A stretch of DNA of 64,000 nt, from NCBI RefSeq assembly GCF_041296385.1, contig NC_091019.1:13532531-13596530 (forward strand). The letters are read 5' to 3'. A model generated the notes under the pieces. The model made no database searches. It saw only the letters and a list, made by a program, of their open reading frames with translations, and had not been told where the DNA came from. This DNA comes from Aphelocoma coerulescens. Lineage: Eukaryota; Chordata; Aves; Passeriformes; Corvidae. Of this stretch, positions 1 to 10,579 are shown in pieces (positions within the stretch are counted from its first letter, which is position 1; every line of letters begins with the position of its first letter). The position numbers were made by a program, and so were the translations under genes.

Positions 1-3000
1 AGTCATGGCAATGATGTTTTAAAGATAAGAATATCTCCCAAGGAGAATGAGACATGTGCCAAAAACACTGCAGAATTCCAAAGTGAGGAAGTGTGTGCTG
101 GTGCACAGAGTCAGGCTGGCTGCTCTGCAGGGTTCTGTGACAGAATCACGGAACAACTTGGGGCAGAAGGGACCTCAGGAGGTCCCACAGACCAGGCTCC
201 AGAGCAGAGCCAGAGCAGCTGCAAGATCGGACCAGGCTGCTCAGGGCTTTGTCCAGCAAGGCCGTGAGGAACTCCAGTGATGGAGACGGCACCACCTCTT
301 CTGTGGGTAGCCTGCTCCAATGCATAGCTTTCCTTGTCGTGAACTTTATGAGCAGTGTGAACTGCTCTTATTTCTATTTTTGCCCATTCAGTCGTGCCCC
401 CCAAGCCTCCATCTCAAACATATGGTTTTAAATAATTCATCTCTGTCCAAAATTTACATTTGCATTTTAAAATACAATACTTCACACAGTGTACGAACGT
501 GTACACTGAAGCATATGTCTTCAGTACAAAATAATTTCCCTCTTAATACTGCTCCTAGGTCTTGTGGCTCAGCTGGTAGACTGAATTGCTGCCAGAGTTC
601 CAGTCTAGTTGCTGCTCAGGTCACCTATTTTCTCACGAAATATCTGGATGCTGATGCCAAGAGATGAGCTAGAGTCACATGCAAAGTGCTGCAAAGGCAA
701 GTTATTCTGTAGCTTTCAAGTTAACAGAAACATTTTTCATTCAAAAATTGCTTCATGGAGAAGTCATTATCTAATTTTACTGATATCCCTAGGCACATGG
801 ATTGTCTTTACCCTCTTATCCTGCTTCTCTGTGTTTAACGTTGTGATATATTACCATCCTTTCTGAATTCTGACACAGATGACCCTGATGCAAATTTCAC
901 ATCTCAGATTCCACTGCTGAAATTGAGATAACTGATACAAAAATGTTTGTTTCTTTTCCCACAACTAGTTAAAATTCTGTGGTTTAAGTAACTGTTATCA
1001 AGGGCAGAAACAGAGATAAGTGGACAAATACATAGAAAGATCTGTATAAGACATGCATGGAATAACTTTAGAAGACAAGAGGGCAGAACTAATAGTTGTT
1101 CTCAATTTGATAACAGTCCTAAGATGCCAGCAGGGCTTTGTCTCTGCACCCAACCACATCCTTTTATTTATACCCCTGCAGCCTATAAAGAAAAGCTAAT
1201 CTAAAAATCTACTTGAAAAATGTTTTATTTTTTCAGAAGAGCTTTTAGAATACTAAACAGGCCTATACATAAAGATTTGACTTGAAGGAAAACTTCTGTT
1301 CTTTTACTAGTCCTCAGTATTTAACTTGAAACACGTACATACATCTCGGTGTAATTATATGATTATAGACATCTCATGCCCATGGAATCTTCGTGCAAAA
1401 ATAGTTCTAGTTTATAAATAAAGATAAGGATATGCATTGGACTGACAGCTGGCACTTCAGAGAGAAGCATTTGTGAACTAGCAGGTGATTTTCAAAAAAT
1501 CTTAAGCTATGTTCAAATAAAACAGCTCTAAGTTCAGATGCTGAGCCAAATTTTATCCAATGTCTCTCTTTCCAGAAAATTCAAATACTTGCCATAAAAG
1601 CACCCTGAACATTATGTAACTTCTTCCTTTGTGCAAGAGCAGTTGCCCAGAAATAAAAAAGAAAGAACCATCTTCTCCTTAAAAACACACCCATTAGTTA
1701 AACGAACTTCCTAAAATAGCCAAGACTTTATTCCTATGTCCTTCTTTGAATTTGAATAAATTCAGAAATAATACCCTTCATATATGCTTTTGCATCTTTC
1801 TTTTCCTTTCAGCAGTAGGATGCAAGTGGAGAGTCTATGCTGGTTTAGTTAAAAAACCAAAGCACAATTAAAACACACATTTTTTTATTTTAAGATCTGA
1901 ATTGTCAATGTGTAAAATGAACATATTTTGCTTGTAGAATTCCCATAGGTAATTTTTTGTTGTTGTTAAGAAATCGTTCTCTTGCATAATGTTACAAAGG
2001 GCCAAGATTGAAACCACCAATGTAATATTTACTTGAGCACAAGTTCATGGGGGAGGGGGGAACCCTAAACAAAAATGAAACCCAAACAAGATTAGTTTTC
2101 AATGATGTAGCTGAAGACAAAGTAAGTAAATTAGTTTGGGGATTTACCTGTCACTAGTGGAGAAGCTTCTTACAGAAATCAAATCAGAAGACTGAAACAT
2201 TAGGAGAGCAGACACTCTCTCCTTCAATTTGCTGTATTATCAATCACAATTTTCAAGCTGTTTTTCTATACTAGTTTAGACTAGTATAAGAATGGCAACC
2301 TCTGTAATAATCATTGTGGAACACAGAGTGTAGCAGGAAAATTTTATATCCTACTAATGGCAATGTCTCAGAAATGTGTTCTAGAAGCAAATACTTTCCT
2401 TTGAGCCAATTTTATAACTCATTGTGCAGTCTGTCACAGACCCCAAAGTTGTGTTTCTCCACATTGACAGTCACAAATAAAAGGCTTCCTACTAAATCAG
2501 ACAGTTTCAAAAGGCAGTACAGGGTCATATTGATCTTGCAAGACAGAAATAACAGACAGATTCCCCACTATGATATTTGATTCAAAATTATGTAGGAAAT
2601 ACCAGGAACAAACAGCAATTCCCAGCATATGTAAAAAAAAGGGAAATATAATTACATGAATATATAAATTAAGGTAACCTTTTTTCCTAGAAAAGAATAA
2701 TAAACATATGCAATTTCACATACTTGCTTATCAACTAAGAACAGTATTTTACTTGGGCCCAGGTACACATCAATGTGAGAACACAATTGTGATGAGTGAC
2801 ATTGTATCACACTTTGAGCTGTGCTCCTAATATACTCTCCAAGAGATAAATCCATGTATTCTTTCTTTTACATGCTGTATATGTAAGAAAGCAGAGCAAG
2901 ATTAAAAATCCAATAAAAGATGAAGTAATGTCTTAAAAGAATTCAAACCTATTTATTGTTTTGGAACAGTCCTTATTTTCATTCTTCAGGGCAGTTCCTT

Positions 3001-3884
3001 TCAATTATTTTGTTCAAGGAGTTGAATTCTACTGACGACAAACAAGCAAGGCAGTAGATCTAACGTTACAGCACACAAAGGAGCAATGTTATTTACTATT
3101 TACATATAAGTGAGTGTATTTCAAACTTACACCACAGAGCATATATAGATCATGATGCTTAGAGATTTCTAGAAAAAGGGATCATTTTAGATCAAATCTG
3201 TACAAAGACAGATGAAGAAATACTCCCATTTTTGTACTTTCTAACCTTTAGGATAAGAAAAATTCCAGAGCTACAGTGAGAGCCATCCCAAAAAGAAGAC
3301 ATGAGGGGAGACACATCATCCCAGCTCTGCTGTAAACCACCATCACACAAATGTTCACAACTCTCAGTAACAACACATTTCAAGAAATACACTCCTAGTT
3401 AATAAGAGCATCCAAATCCAGATTCTCATGAGGCTTACAGCTTTACTGCTAATGCTTTATAAGACACCAATCCAAAAACCCAGTGTCAAAGACTTTCCAA
3501 AACTAACAATGTGTTAATACAAAGACTTAAAAATTGAAGTCCCAACATAAGTTCATATATCCCAAAGCAGAGAGGCATCCAAAATACCTATCACAGATGT
3601 TATACAATATAATTTGAAATTTGGAGGAGTAGGCAAATACATTTTTCAGTAGCCAGGGGATGATGAAGACCACACTGAATAGTCATGTATGTATCTTCGA
3701 GGCACAGATGGTAACATATCTTACTATTCATCAGGTAGTTTACTTAAAAATCAATCCAGAATTAATTCATAGTTAAACAATCCTAAATCCCAACACAGTA
3801 AGACTTTTTTCACCCTATCTAGCTAATTAGTGTTTTAACTGCTACAGCACTTTATTCTTATCATGGCTTCAATTTACACCAACG
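1..3884. other. AT-rich stretch without a recognisable gene
   Basis: I read both strands and found only short frames with no familiar domain and no convincing chain of splice sites. The base composition is AT-rich and unlike the GC-rich block that starts at 3885. It may be intergenic or deep intronic. No repeat family was identified with confidence. Confidence 0.5.
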
Positions 3885-4953
3885 TGTTGGTTTTGCACGG
3901 CCTGGTTTTTGGGAGTGGGGGGGCCATGGGGGTGGCTTCTGGCAGAAGATGCTAGAACCATCCACCATGTCTGGCAGAGCCAAAGGCTGATGTCTCTGAA
4001 GATGGACATGCTGCTGGCCAAAACTGGGCCAATGAGAGAGCTTGGTAACACCTCTGTGATGACATATTTAAGAAGAAAATCAAAACAAAGTCACACAGTT
4101 TTGCCTTCTAGTCAGAGAAGAGGAGGTGGTGAGAACATGTGAGGAAAACAACATGGGACACCACGGGCAGTGGAGGAGGGGGAGGAGGTGCTCCAGGCCC
4201 TGGAGCCGAGGTGCCTCTGCAGGCCGTGGTGCAGACCATGGTGAAGCAGCTGTGCCCCTGCAGCCCACGGGGACCCACGGGGGATGCAGAGATCCACCTG
4301 CAGCCCCAGGGGGAGGTGGTGCCCGTGCCAGAGCAGGTGGAGGCCTGGAGGAGGCTGTGTTCCAGTGGAAGACCCGGTGGGGAGAGAGGGCCCCGCTTCC
4401 AGGCTGGAGCAGCCTGTCCTTGGGGCCCTGCACCCCGTGGAAGAGACCCACGGCGCAGCAGTTCTGGGAGGACTGTGTGCCCGTGGGAGGGACTCACGCT
4501 GCAGCAGGGGCGGGGTGGCTGCTGCTGCTGAGAGTGGAGCCACGTGGGAGAGGTTCGTGGAGAGCTGTCTCCTGTGGGAAGGACCCCACAGGCTCACAGG
4601 GGAAGGACTCCTCTCCCGGAGCAGCGGAAGAAAATCTCGGTGATGAACTGACCAAACCCCCATGCCCTGTCTCCCGGTGCCGTCAGGGGAAGGAGGGAGG
4701 GGCAGGGGGGAGAAAAGGTGTGTTTGAGGGTTTATTTTACTTCTCATTATCCTCCTCTGATTCTGTTAGCAATACATTCACTTTGTACTTCTAAGTTGAG
4801 CCTGTTTTGCCCTTGGAGTATTTTCTCCCAGTCCTTATCTCAACTCCTGAAGCCTTCGTGAAATTTTTCTCTCCTCTGCCCAGCTGTGGCAGGGGAGGGT
4901 GAGTGAGCGACTTTCGTGGGCCCCTGACGTTTGGCCAGTGTCAAACCACGGCA
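3885..4953 (+). mobile_element. Long LTR-like element (probable solo LTR, avian ERV)
   Basis: A GC-rich island in AT-rich surroundings runs from a TG start (TGTTGGTTTTGC) to a CA end (CAAACCACGGCA). Inside, in LTR order, are a CCAAT box (~4029), a TATA-like ATATTTAAG (~4065), and a long GC-rich middle made of degenerate repeats around a 'CAGCAG...CCCGTGGGAGGGAC' theme. An AATACA near 4770 sits where a polyadenylation signal would be expected. The layout and wording resemble long LTRs I know as abundant in songbird genomes. That family assignment is from memory and inference. No clear target-site duplication is visible and no internal retroviral genes follow, so a solo LTR is the simplest reading. 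Frames of up to 222 codons across it are by-products of high GC. Confidence 0.6.
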
Positions 4954-4990
4954 TCAGGCCTTGTTCTGAACTGCTCAGCCAGCCATAAAT

Positions 4991-5165
4991 GCCATTGCAG
5001 GAAGAGCAGAAAATCCCACAGCTCCTCCTGTGGATCATTTGTCTGCACTGACTTTGTGCTGCTGCCTGAGCTGTGGGGCTTGAATTGCCCCCAGGCAGCC
5101 AGGATTGTTCCCAAATGTCATCCCCTGGCTCTGTAACTTGATACGGTCTTGTTCCCCCAAAGCCC
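4991..5165 (+). repeat. Dispersed repeat R1, copy a
   Basis: This segment recurs at 11956-12091 on the same strand. Shared pieces include GCAGGAAGAGCAGAAAA, the run CCCACAGCTCCT, CCAAATGTCATCC and GTTCCCCCAAAGCCC. This copy has about 40 extra bases near 5041-5080. I see no coding potential and do not recognise the family. Confidence 0.6.
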
Positions 5166-6100
5166 ATATCCAGAGCCCAGCACTGGGAATAAACTAAAAA
5201 TGCAGTACCAGAGGGTTCTGTTATCCTGAGGATTTGGGGGGATATTTGGCAAAAAGTTATGGGGGCCCAGGTTGGACTAAGCTTTTAACACTCCCTGGAT
5301 TCACGGGATCGGGGATTCCAGCATGCACTGCACAGGTTTTTTCAGGGAAATTCCTTGATCCCCAAATCCACATGAGTTCAAAGCAAAAACCCCTGGGAGT
5401 TCAAGGCAACAGGATGTTTCTTGGGAATTTTGAAGTATTTGGTGTGTCCTAAATGTTAGGTTTGAATTAATGCAAATTTTCCAGGATTGTGTATTCAGAG
5501 TTTCTGGTTTAGGGATGGCAAGGTCTGGATTTGGATTTGTGGGCACCAAGCACTCCTTGTGTCAACTTTAGGTCTGGACTGATGGGAATTGTCGGAGAAA
5601 AGAGAAGGGAGTTGAAACGCACAGCTCCATTCTTGGAGAAATGATCAGCATGGGAGAAAAGAGGGTGTGGAACTGCTGGGAGCTCCTGGAGTGAGGGAAT
5701 GAGCAGCAAGTCCTTTCTGCACCTGCCCTTGCACTCAGACTGGCAACAGCCCAGGTGTGAGGATGAGGAGAGGGCAGCTCCTGCCGGGGGCTGCTTTAGG
5801 AGTGATTTCCTCAGCTCACTTTTGCATGGAGATGCTGGAGGAGAGGGGCTTATGGTGGGCTCCTGGGAGGCCTCTTATGGAATGACGATGAGAGCATCTC
5901 ACAGGGCCGGGGGGAGCACCTGGATGCACTTGGATGTGGAGCATTGCTTAAAGGAGGTGCCGAGGGACAAACCTTTGTGCCAGGCAGGAGTGGGTGAGCC
6001 AGTGTGTGGATTTGCAGGGGGATCTTTCTCCTTTTCCCTTTTGATTTCATCTTGCCAGTCCCTCCCAAGTGCCCTCAGACCCTCCCCAGTGCCCCCAGGA
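5166..6100. other. No supported feature
   Basis: Only short or shadow frames occur here. A frame of 144 codons at 5699-6133 has no recognisable domain and no flanking splice-site or promoter logic, so it is not called as a gene. Confidence 0.4.
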
Positions 6101-6109
6101 AAAATGGGG

Positions 6110-6650
6110 GTTATGAGGACAAAAGGAGTTTAAATTGAGGGAAGAAACTCCTCTTCCATTATTGTCTGTGTTTGAACTGGGGGTCAGGGATCTCCCTTCA
6201 GCTGTCATTTTAAGGGTATTGATTGAAGGAAAACCTGCCTTTTCCATGGTGTTGGGGTATCAACTGACAGGGAATCCCCGTGTTCCATTTTAAATGGAAG
6301 GGAAAAGAATGGATATTGCCATTTTATGGGTTTGAAATGAGGGTAACCCCCCATTTTCATCATCCTAAGGTTTAAATTGAGGGGGAAGCCCTGTTGTCCC
6401 TGCTTTTTAAGGGTCTGAATTGAGGGTTCCCCTTTTTCCATCTTTTGAGAGATTTAAATTGAGGGAAAACCTTCTTTTTCTGATATATTAGGGGATTAAA
6501 TTGGAGGGGAGAACCCACTTATTTGCCGCTGTATTGCTTTCAATTGAGGTAAACACCCCCTGTTGCCTCAGTTTCCGGGGTTAAATTGGAGGAAACTCCA
6601 GCTCGTCCAGCATTTGAAGGGTTTAAATCGGGGTGTGCTGCTGCATTTGA
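6110..6650 (+). repeat. ~42-bp minisatellite, about 12-13 degenerate units
   Basis: A core of the form TTTAAATTGAGGG followed by A-, C- and T-rich runs recurs near 6127, 6172, 6216, 6258, 6288, 6329, 6370, 6413, 6451, 6494, 6538, 6579 and 6619. The spacing is mostly 38-45 bases. Units are diverged, so the array is old. It ends at the edge of a CpG island. Confidence 0.75.
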
Positions 6651-6659
6651 GGGCGTTTC

Positions 6660-7190
6660 TGCCCGTGCCCCGGCACCAAACCTCTTGCGCGGGAGCACTC
6701 CTGGCCCCTGGGGAATTTCGCAGGTGGAGTGGGAATTTGGGGGCTGGGCTGCCGGCAGGGACTGACAGAGCCGAGCCGTGCGGAGCCGAGGCGAGCGCTG
6801 CCGGGCCGGCGGGCGGGAGCAGCGCCGGGCACGGAGTAGTGCCGGTCCCGGCCGCTCTGCCCGGTCCGTGCGCGGGGCTCGGGCGCCGCCGGGGCCCCTC
6901 GGCCCGGTGCCCCCTCGGCCCGGTGCCGGTGCCGCTGGGCAGGCGGGGCCGGGCGGGGCTCTCCCGGCGCGGGGCCGCCCCCGCCTGCCGGAGGAGCCCC
7001 CGGAGGAGCCGCTTCCCTGCCGGGACCGCGCTCCGCCCGGTGCCGGGTGCGCGGGGCCGCCCCCGGGCGCCGAGTGCCGCCGGTCCCGTGGCTCCCGTGG
7101 CCTCCCCGGTCCCCCCGCACCGTGGAACGGCGCCAGCCTGGAGCGAGTCCCGGCAAGCGGCGCTGGGGCACACGTGCGGCTTGTGAGCTT
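6660..7190. promoter_or_regulatory. CpG island, gene not identified
   Basis: The stretch is extremely GC- and CpG-rich (for example GAGCCGAGGCGAGCGCTGCC near 6783), with abrupt edges against AT-richer flanks. Long overlapping frames occur on both strands, as expected for stop-poor GC-rich DNA. It could be the promoter or first exon of a gene leaving the window, but I see no splice chain to support one. Confidence 0.55.
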
Positions 7191-7251
7191 CAGAGTTTGC
7201 TTGCAAAAGTCACTGAAAGGAAGAATGGGAAAAAACCCAACCGCGACACCC

Positions 7252-7313
7252 CAAGCTTTTTGTCTGTGGGCTTTGTTGGTATGCTCTTTAACAGAGCCAC
7301 ACGCTTTTCCCGG
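7252..7313 (+). repeat. Short dispersed repeat R2, copy a
   Basis: The run GCTTTTTGTCTGTGGGCTTT, then TTGGTAT and GAGCCACAC, recurs at 15377-15430 with a few substitutions. It is not a known family to me and may be a fragment of a larger transposable element. Confidence 0.5.
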
Positions 7314-7679
7314 TTTTCTCATGCTCCTCTTGCTCAATCTCAAAGTCAGTGTAGGATTTTCAAAGAACCTGCAACAGAGAATCTCTCATCGTGTTCATTC
7401 CGAGCACACTGTGACACCGGGAGGGGAAGAGAATGGATAATGTGAAATTTCCCTGAGAAAGGGTTCGGAGATCAGGGTGTTCACTGGCGGCACGGGCTGG
7501 GATTAGGGCTGAGCAGCACCAAACCAGGTGCACATCATCCATCAGCTTTCACCTCCTGTTTTAGCAGGGGGTTTATGGCCCCGCTAAGAGACAGATGCTA
7601 ATTAATGAGTCCCAGGCGGAGCCGTGACAGTAACTGGTTCTGTTCGAGCTGGCGGTTTACTGACACGTTCATCAGCCAC

Positions 7680-8500
7680 ACTCTCTAGTAAGTCCTGGGG
7701 TTTGTTCCTGTTTTTCTTTCAGCCATCTATCCAACTTTCCAGTCCTTTTCTTCTCTCTGTCCAGTGTGTCTTTTGTGTTCCTTTCTTGTCCTGAGTGCTC
7801 CCCATCCCATTCCCTTTCAGTGCGGTACTCTCTCTTGTTTTTTTCTTTTAAGAAATAAATCCTCAATATTTATTTAATAAATATTGCTCAATCCCTCTTC
7901 CTGTTCTCTGTCCTATTTTTTGTCTCTCTGTCTCACTCCCTGCCCGCATCTTTATCTTTCCTTCTTTCTTCCTCTCCTTTTTCCTTTGCCCTGCACCGTG
8001 ACTGTATTTCTTTGTCCCTCTCACTGTCCTTTTGCCTGTACCTGTCTGGATCTGCTGCTCAGTCCTTCTCCCTCACTGCACTCTTCTCTTTATAACCCTC
8101 TGTCCTGCTGCCCATCCCTCTCTTTCTCCATCCCTCTGCTACACCTTGCCCGTCTTCCCCCCACACCCACGTGCCGTGGTCATTTCCTTTCTCTGTCCTT
8201 GTTTCCCTCTTTGTCTCGGTATCCCTCTGTCCTTCATGTGTATTAACCATTCTTTTTCTTTGTCCTTTTCCGTGCCTCATTCATGTTCCTCTTTATTCTC
8301 TGTTGCTCTGTCCTGCTCCCTGTGCCATTGTTTCTCACTGGATCCTCCTGTCCCGTTCCCTGTCCCTATTATTTTTTAATCCCTCTCTGTCGTGCTGCCC
8401 ATGCCCGATGTTTTTCTCTCAATTCCATCCTGCATCCTGTTCTTCCTTTTCTTCCTGTGTCCCCTCTGCTCCCACTCCCTCTTTCTGCCTCTCCTCGTCT
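7680..8500 (+). repeat. Pyrimidine-rich degenerate tandem tract
   Basis: About 0.8 kb in which the + strand is mostly C and T, with recurrent CCCTCTCTGTCC, CTGCTCCC and TTTCTTTGTCC themes. No fixed period is obvious. Frames of 115-160 codons through it encode low-complexity serine, leucine, cysteine and proline strings and are not gene-like. Confidence 0.65.
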
Positions 8501-8719
8501 CCCCCTGGTGCTCCCACCGCACCGCTCGATGGGTCCGTGAGCGCAGATTGGGATCCCGGTGCTCCAGCCTCTCAGGGGCAGCAGCAGCGCCGTAGGGAAG
8601 GGATGAGACAACTCCTGCCACTGCCCCGAGCGCAGGAACGCAGCGGAGCCTGAGCAGGAGCCGCGGAACCATCGTGGGACACGCTGCCGTGGGGCGGCCA
8701 GCAGCCCGCGACACCGGAG

Positions 8720-9250
8720 CTGGGGAGGAACTTTAGCCGTTCTGGGGGCTGTCCCCCTTTATTGTGCCAGCAGAGCCCCTTTTGGGGGGGATGTACACAT
8801 GTAAATGGCTTTATTTAAGCGACGCACTGCTGTCCAGGGCAGTTTGACTCGTTTTGTCCCTTCTTTGGGGGTGAGGAAAAAAAGGCTGGGGGAGAGGGTG
8901 GAGACTCAGGGGCTCTGATGTCATTTGGGGCACCCCAATGTTCTGGGGAGAACCACGATGCGGTGGAGGAGCAGGTGAGTGGGGAATGACGAGGGCCATG
9001 CTGGGTGCCTTCCCCCAGAGGAGCCCAAAAATGCCAGAAAACTCACAGGGAGGGGGTTTATGTAGAATACTAAAGCCTGTCCGAGTTTTCATATTTACAT
9101 ATATTGACAAATGATACTAATTCAAAATACACCCTCTATGTACTATCTTCTGTACATGAATATAAGAAACCCGGAATAGAGATCTCTAGGTTTTGAAAAT
9201 AATGACCTAGCTCTTCTATAGAGGGATGAAGCAATCAAGTGCCTGAAAAC
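8720..9250. other. No supported feature
   Basis: Neither strand shows a recognisable coding or RNA feature here. The sequence returns from GC-rich (8560-8720) to ordinary composition. Confidence 0.35.
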
Positions 9251-9689
9251 ACAAGAAAAGATGATCGGCGTTCTGAAGGAAATAAAAAGCGCTCTAAGCC
9301 GACTTTTCTCTCGGTTCTCTCGCTGCCCCGAACCGTGTCCCAGCCCCGGGCTGAGCCTTGCGGCGGCGCTGCCACCTGCGGGCAGAGAGCGGCACTGCCG
9401 CCCCCGGCCCAGCCGGGGGACACGAGACAGCGGCGGCCTCCGTGGCTGCCGAGCACGGCAAGGGCAAGGAGCGGGGCCATGTCCGCGAACGGAGGGGAGC
9501 GGCGAAGGACAGTGAGGAGCGAAAAGGGACAGGGCCGTGCTTGAGTGGGGCCACGGTGCTACAAGGAGAGGCGGTGACTGAGAACGGCAGCGCCGGGGGC
9601 GCCTTTGGCGGGCCGCGCGCCGCTCTCCGGGCGGCGGAAGTGACGCTTTGTTAGCACGCGACAGGACGCTCAAGACGGCGGACGCGGTT

Positions 9690-9822
9690 GGACCGCGCCA
9701 GAGGCGTCCCCGCGGCTGCCGCCCGCCTCCGGCGCCGCTGACCCCACCGCCCACGGACTCACACCGGGAAACGCTGCGGAAAATCGCGCTGAGAGCGTGG
9801 TGTCGGAGTTCAGGCAGCCAAA
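9690..9822 (+). repeat. Inverted-repeat arm A of a YY1-rich element
   Basis: This arm matches the reverse complement of 10045-10222 at roughly 80% by eye. Landmarks in order are AGAGGCGTCCCCG, GGCGCCGCTG, ACACCGGGAAACG, GCGGAAAATCGCGCTGA and TTCAGGCAGCC. The same landmarks in direct orientation occur in weaker form at about 16590-16725. Confidence 0.7.
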
Positions 9823-10044
9823 ATGACAGAGGGGCCTTAATGCTACCACACGAAAGATGGCGGCTTGACCGGAAGTAGCTTCTGCCAGCACCCAAGATGG
9901 CGACGAAGGGAGGCAGTCACATGATGCCGCACCAAAGATGGCGATTCGGCACGCGGCTTATTTGACCTTCCAAAGGTGGCGGCATCATGCGCATGCGTCT
10001 TCGGCAGGGACAAACACTGGCAGTGAGGAAGGACCCCGCTCCGT

Positions 10045-10222
10045 CTATTCGGCTGCCTGAACGCCACCCTGACGCCGATCCAGCGCTTTCAGCGCGATTT
10101 TCCGCGGCGTTTCCCGGTGTGCGGACACGGGCTGCGGGGCCAGCGGCGCCGGGGGCGGGCGGGAGCCGCGCCAGCCCCGGCAGGCAGCGGCGGGGACGCC
10201 TCTGTACCGGTCGCGCCGCGCC
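10045..10222 (-). repeat. Inverted-repeat arm B of a YY1-rich element
   Basis: Read on the - strand, this arm repeats the arm A landmarks (TTCAGGCAGCC, GCGGAAAATCGCGCTGA, ACACCGGGAAACG, GGCGCCGCTG, AGAGGCGTCCCCG). About 220 bases carrying the YY1-like sites separate the arms. Two head-to-head copies of one element, or one element with long inverted arms, would both explain this. Confidence 0.7.
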
Positions 10223-10579
10223 GCTCCCACGAGAAGCCCTCGGGGCACGCGCTGCCGTGCCGCGCTCTCGTCCCGCCCCCGGCGCCTCCCCGCGCTCCCC
10301 TCCGGCCCGGGGAAATGTGGGAAAACACAAAATCATCGAGGAAGAGCAGTCACCGGGGCTGCCTGAGCCATCCCCCTGCCCGAAGGGCGGCAGCTGCCCA
10401 GAGGCGGGAGCAGCCAGCAAGGATGCAGCTGCTCTTTCCCAGGAGGTGAGAGGTGGGGGGGCAGAGCTGCAGGCAGGGTTTCCCAGCTGGAGGCGGGGTC
10501 TCCCAGGTAGGGGCAGCAGGGAGAATCCAGCTCCCAGCAGCTCTCGGTGAGTGCTGGATGGGCTGAGCAAGGTGGGAGG

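Larger units (their letters stand above)
9260..10460. promoter_or_regulatory. CpG island with clustered YY1-, ETS- and NRF1-like motifs
   Basis: The block is CpG-rich. Motifs seen directly are AAGATGGCGGC at 9854-9864, ACCGGAAGT (ETS core) at 9868-9876, AAGATGGCGAC at 9894-9904, AAGATGGCGAT at 9935-9945, AAAGGTGGCGGC just after 9970, and the NRF1-like palindrome TGCGCATGCGT at 9988-9998. These are typical of bidirectional housekeeping promoters and of some LTR promoters. Because the same motif layout recurs at 16.6-17.0 kb, I favour a repeat-derived promoter. The long frames on the - strand (9143-9895 and 9917-10570) have no recognisable domain. Confidence 0.55.

Noticed and set aside
4108..4794. 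Overlapping open frames of 130-222 codons on both strands
   Set aside because: They lie inside the GC-rich LTR-like element, overlap in several frames, and encode repeat-like Gly/Arg/Pro or Ser/Pro strings without a domain.
6540..7445. Long frames on both strands across the CpG island
   Set aside because: Stop-poor GC-rich DNA explains them. The translations are Arg/Pro/Ala-rich with no domain and no splice context.
7884..8714. Ser/Leu/Cys-rich frames on + and Arg/Glu-rich frames on -
   Set aside because: They are translations of the pyrimidine-rich tract.
9143..10570. Frames of 217-250 codons on the - strand
   Set aside because: They run through the inverted-repeat, YY1-motif CpG block, and no recognisable protein family is seen.
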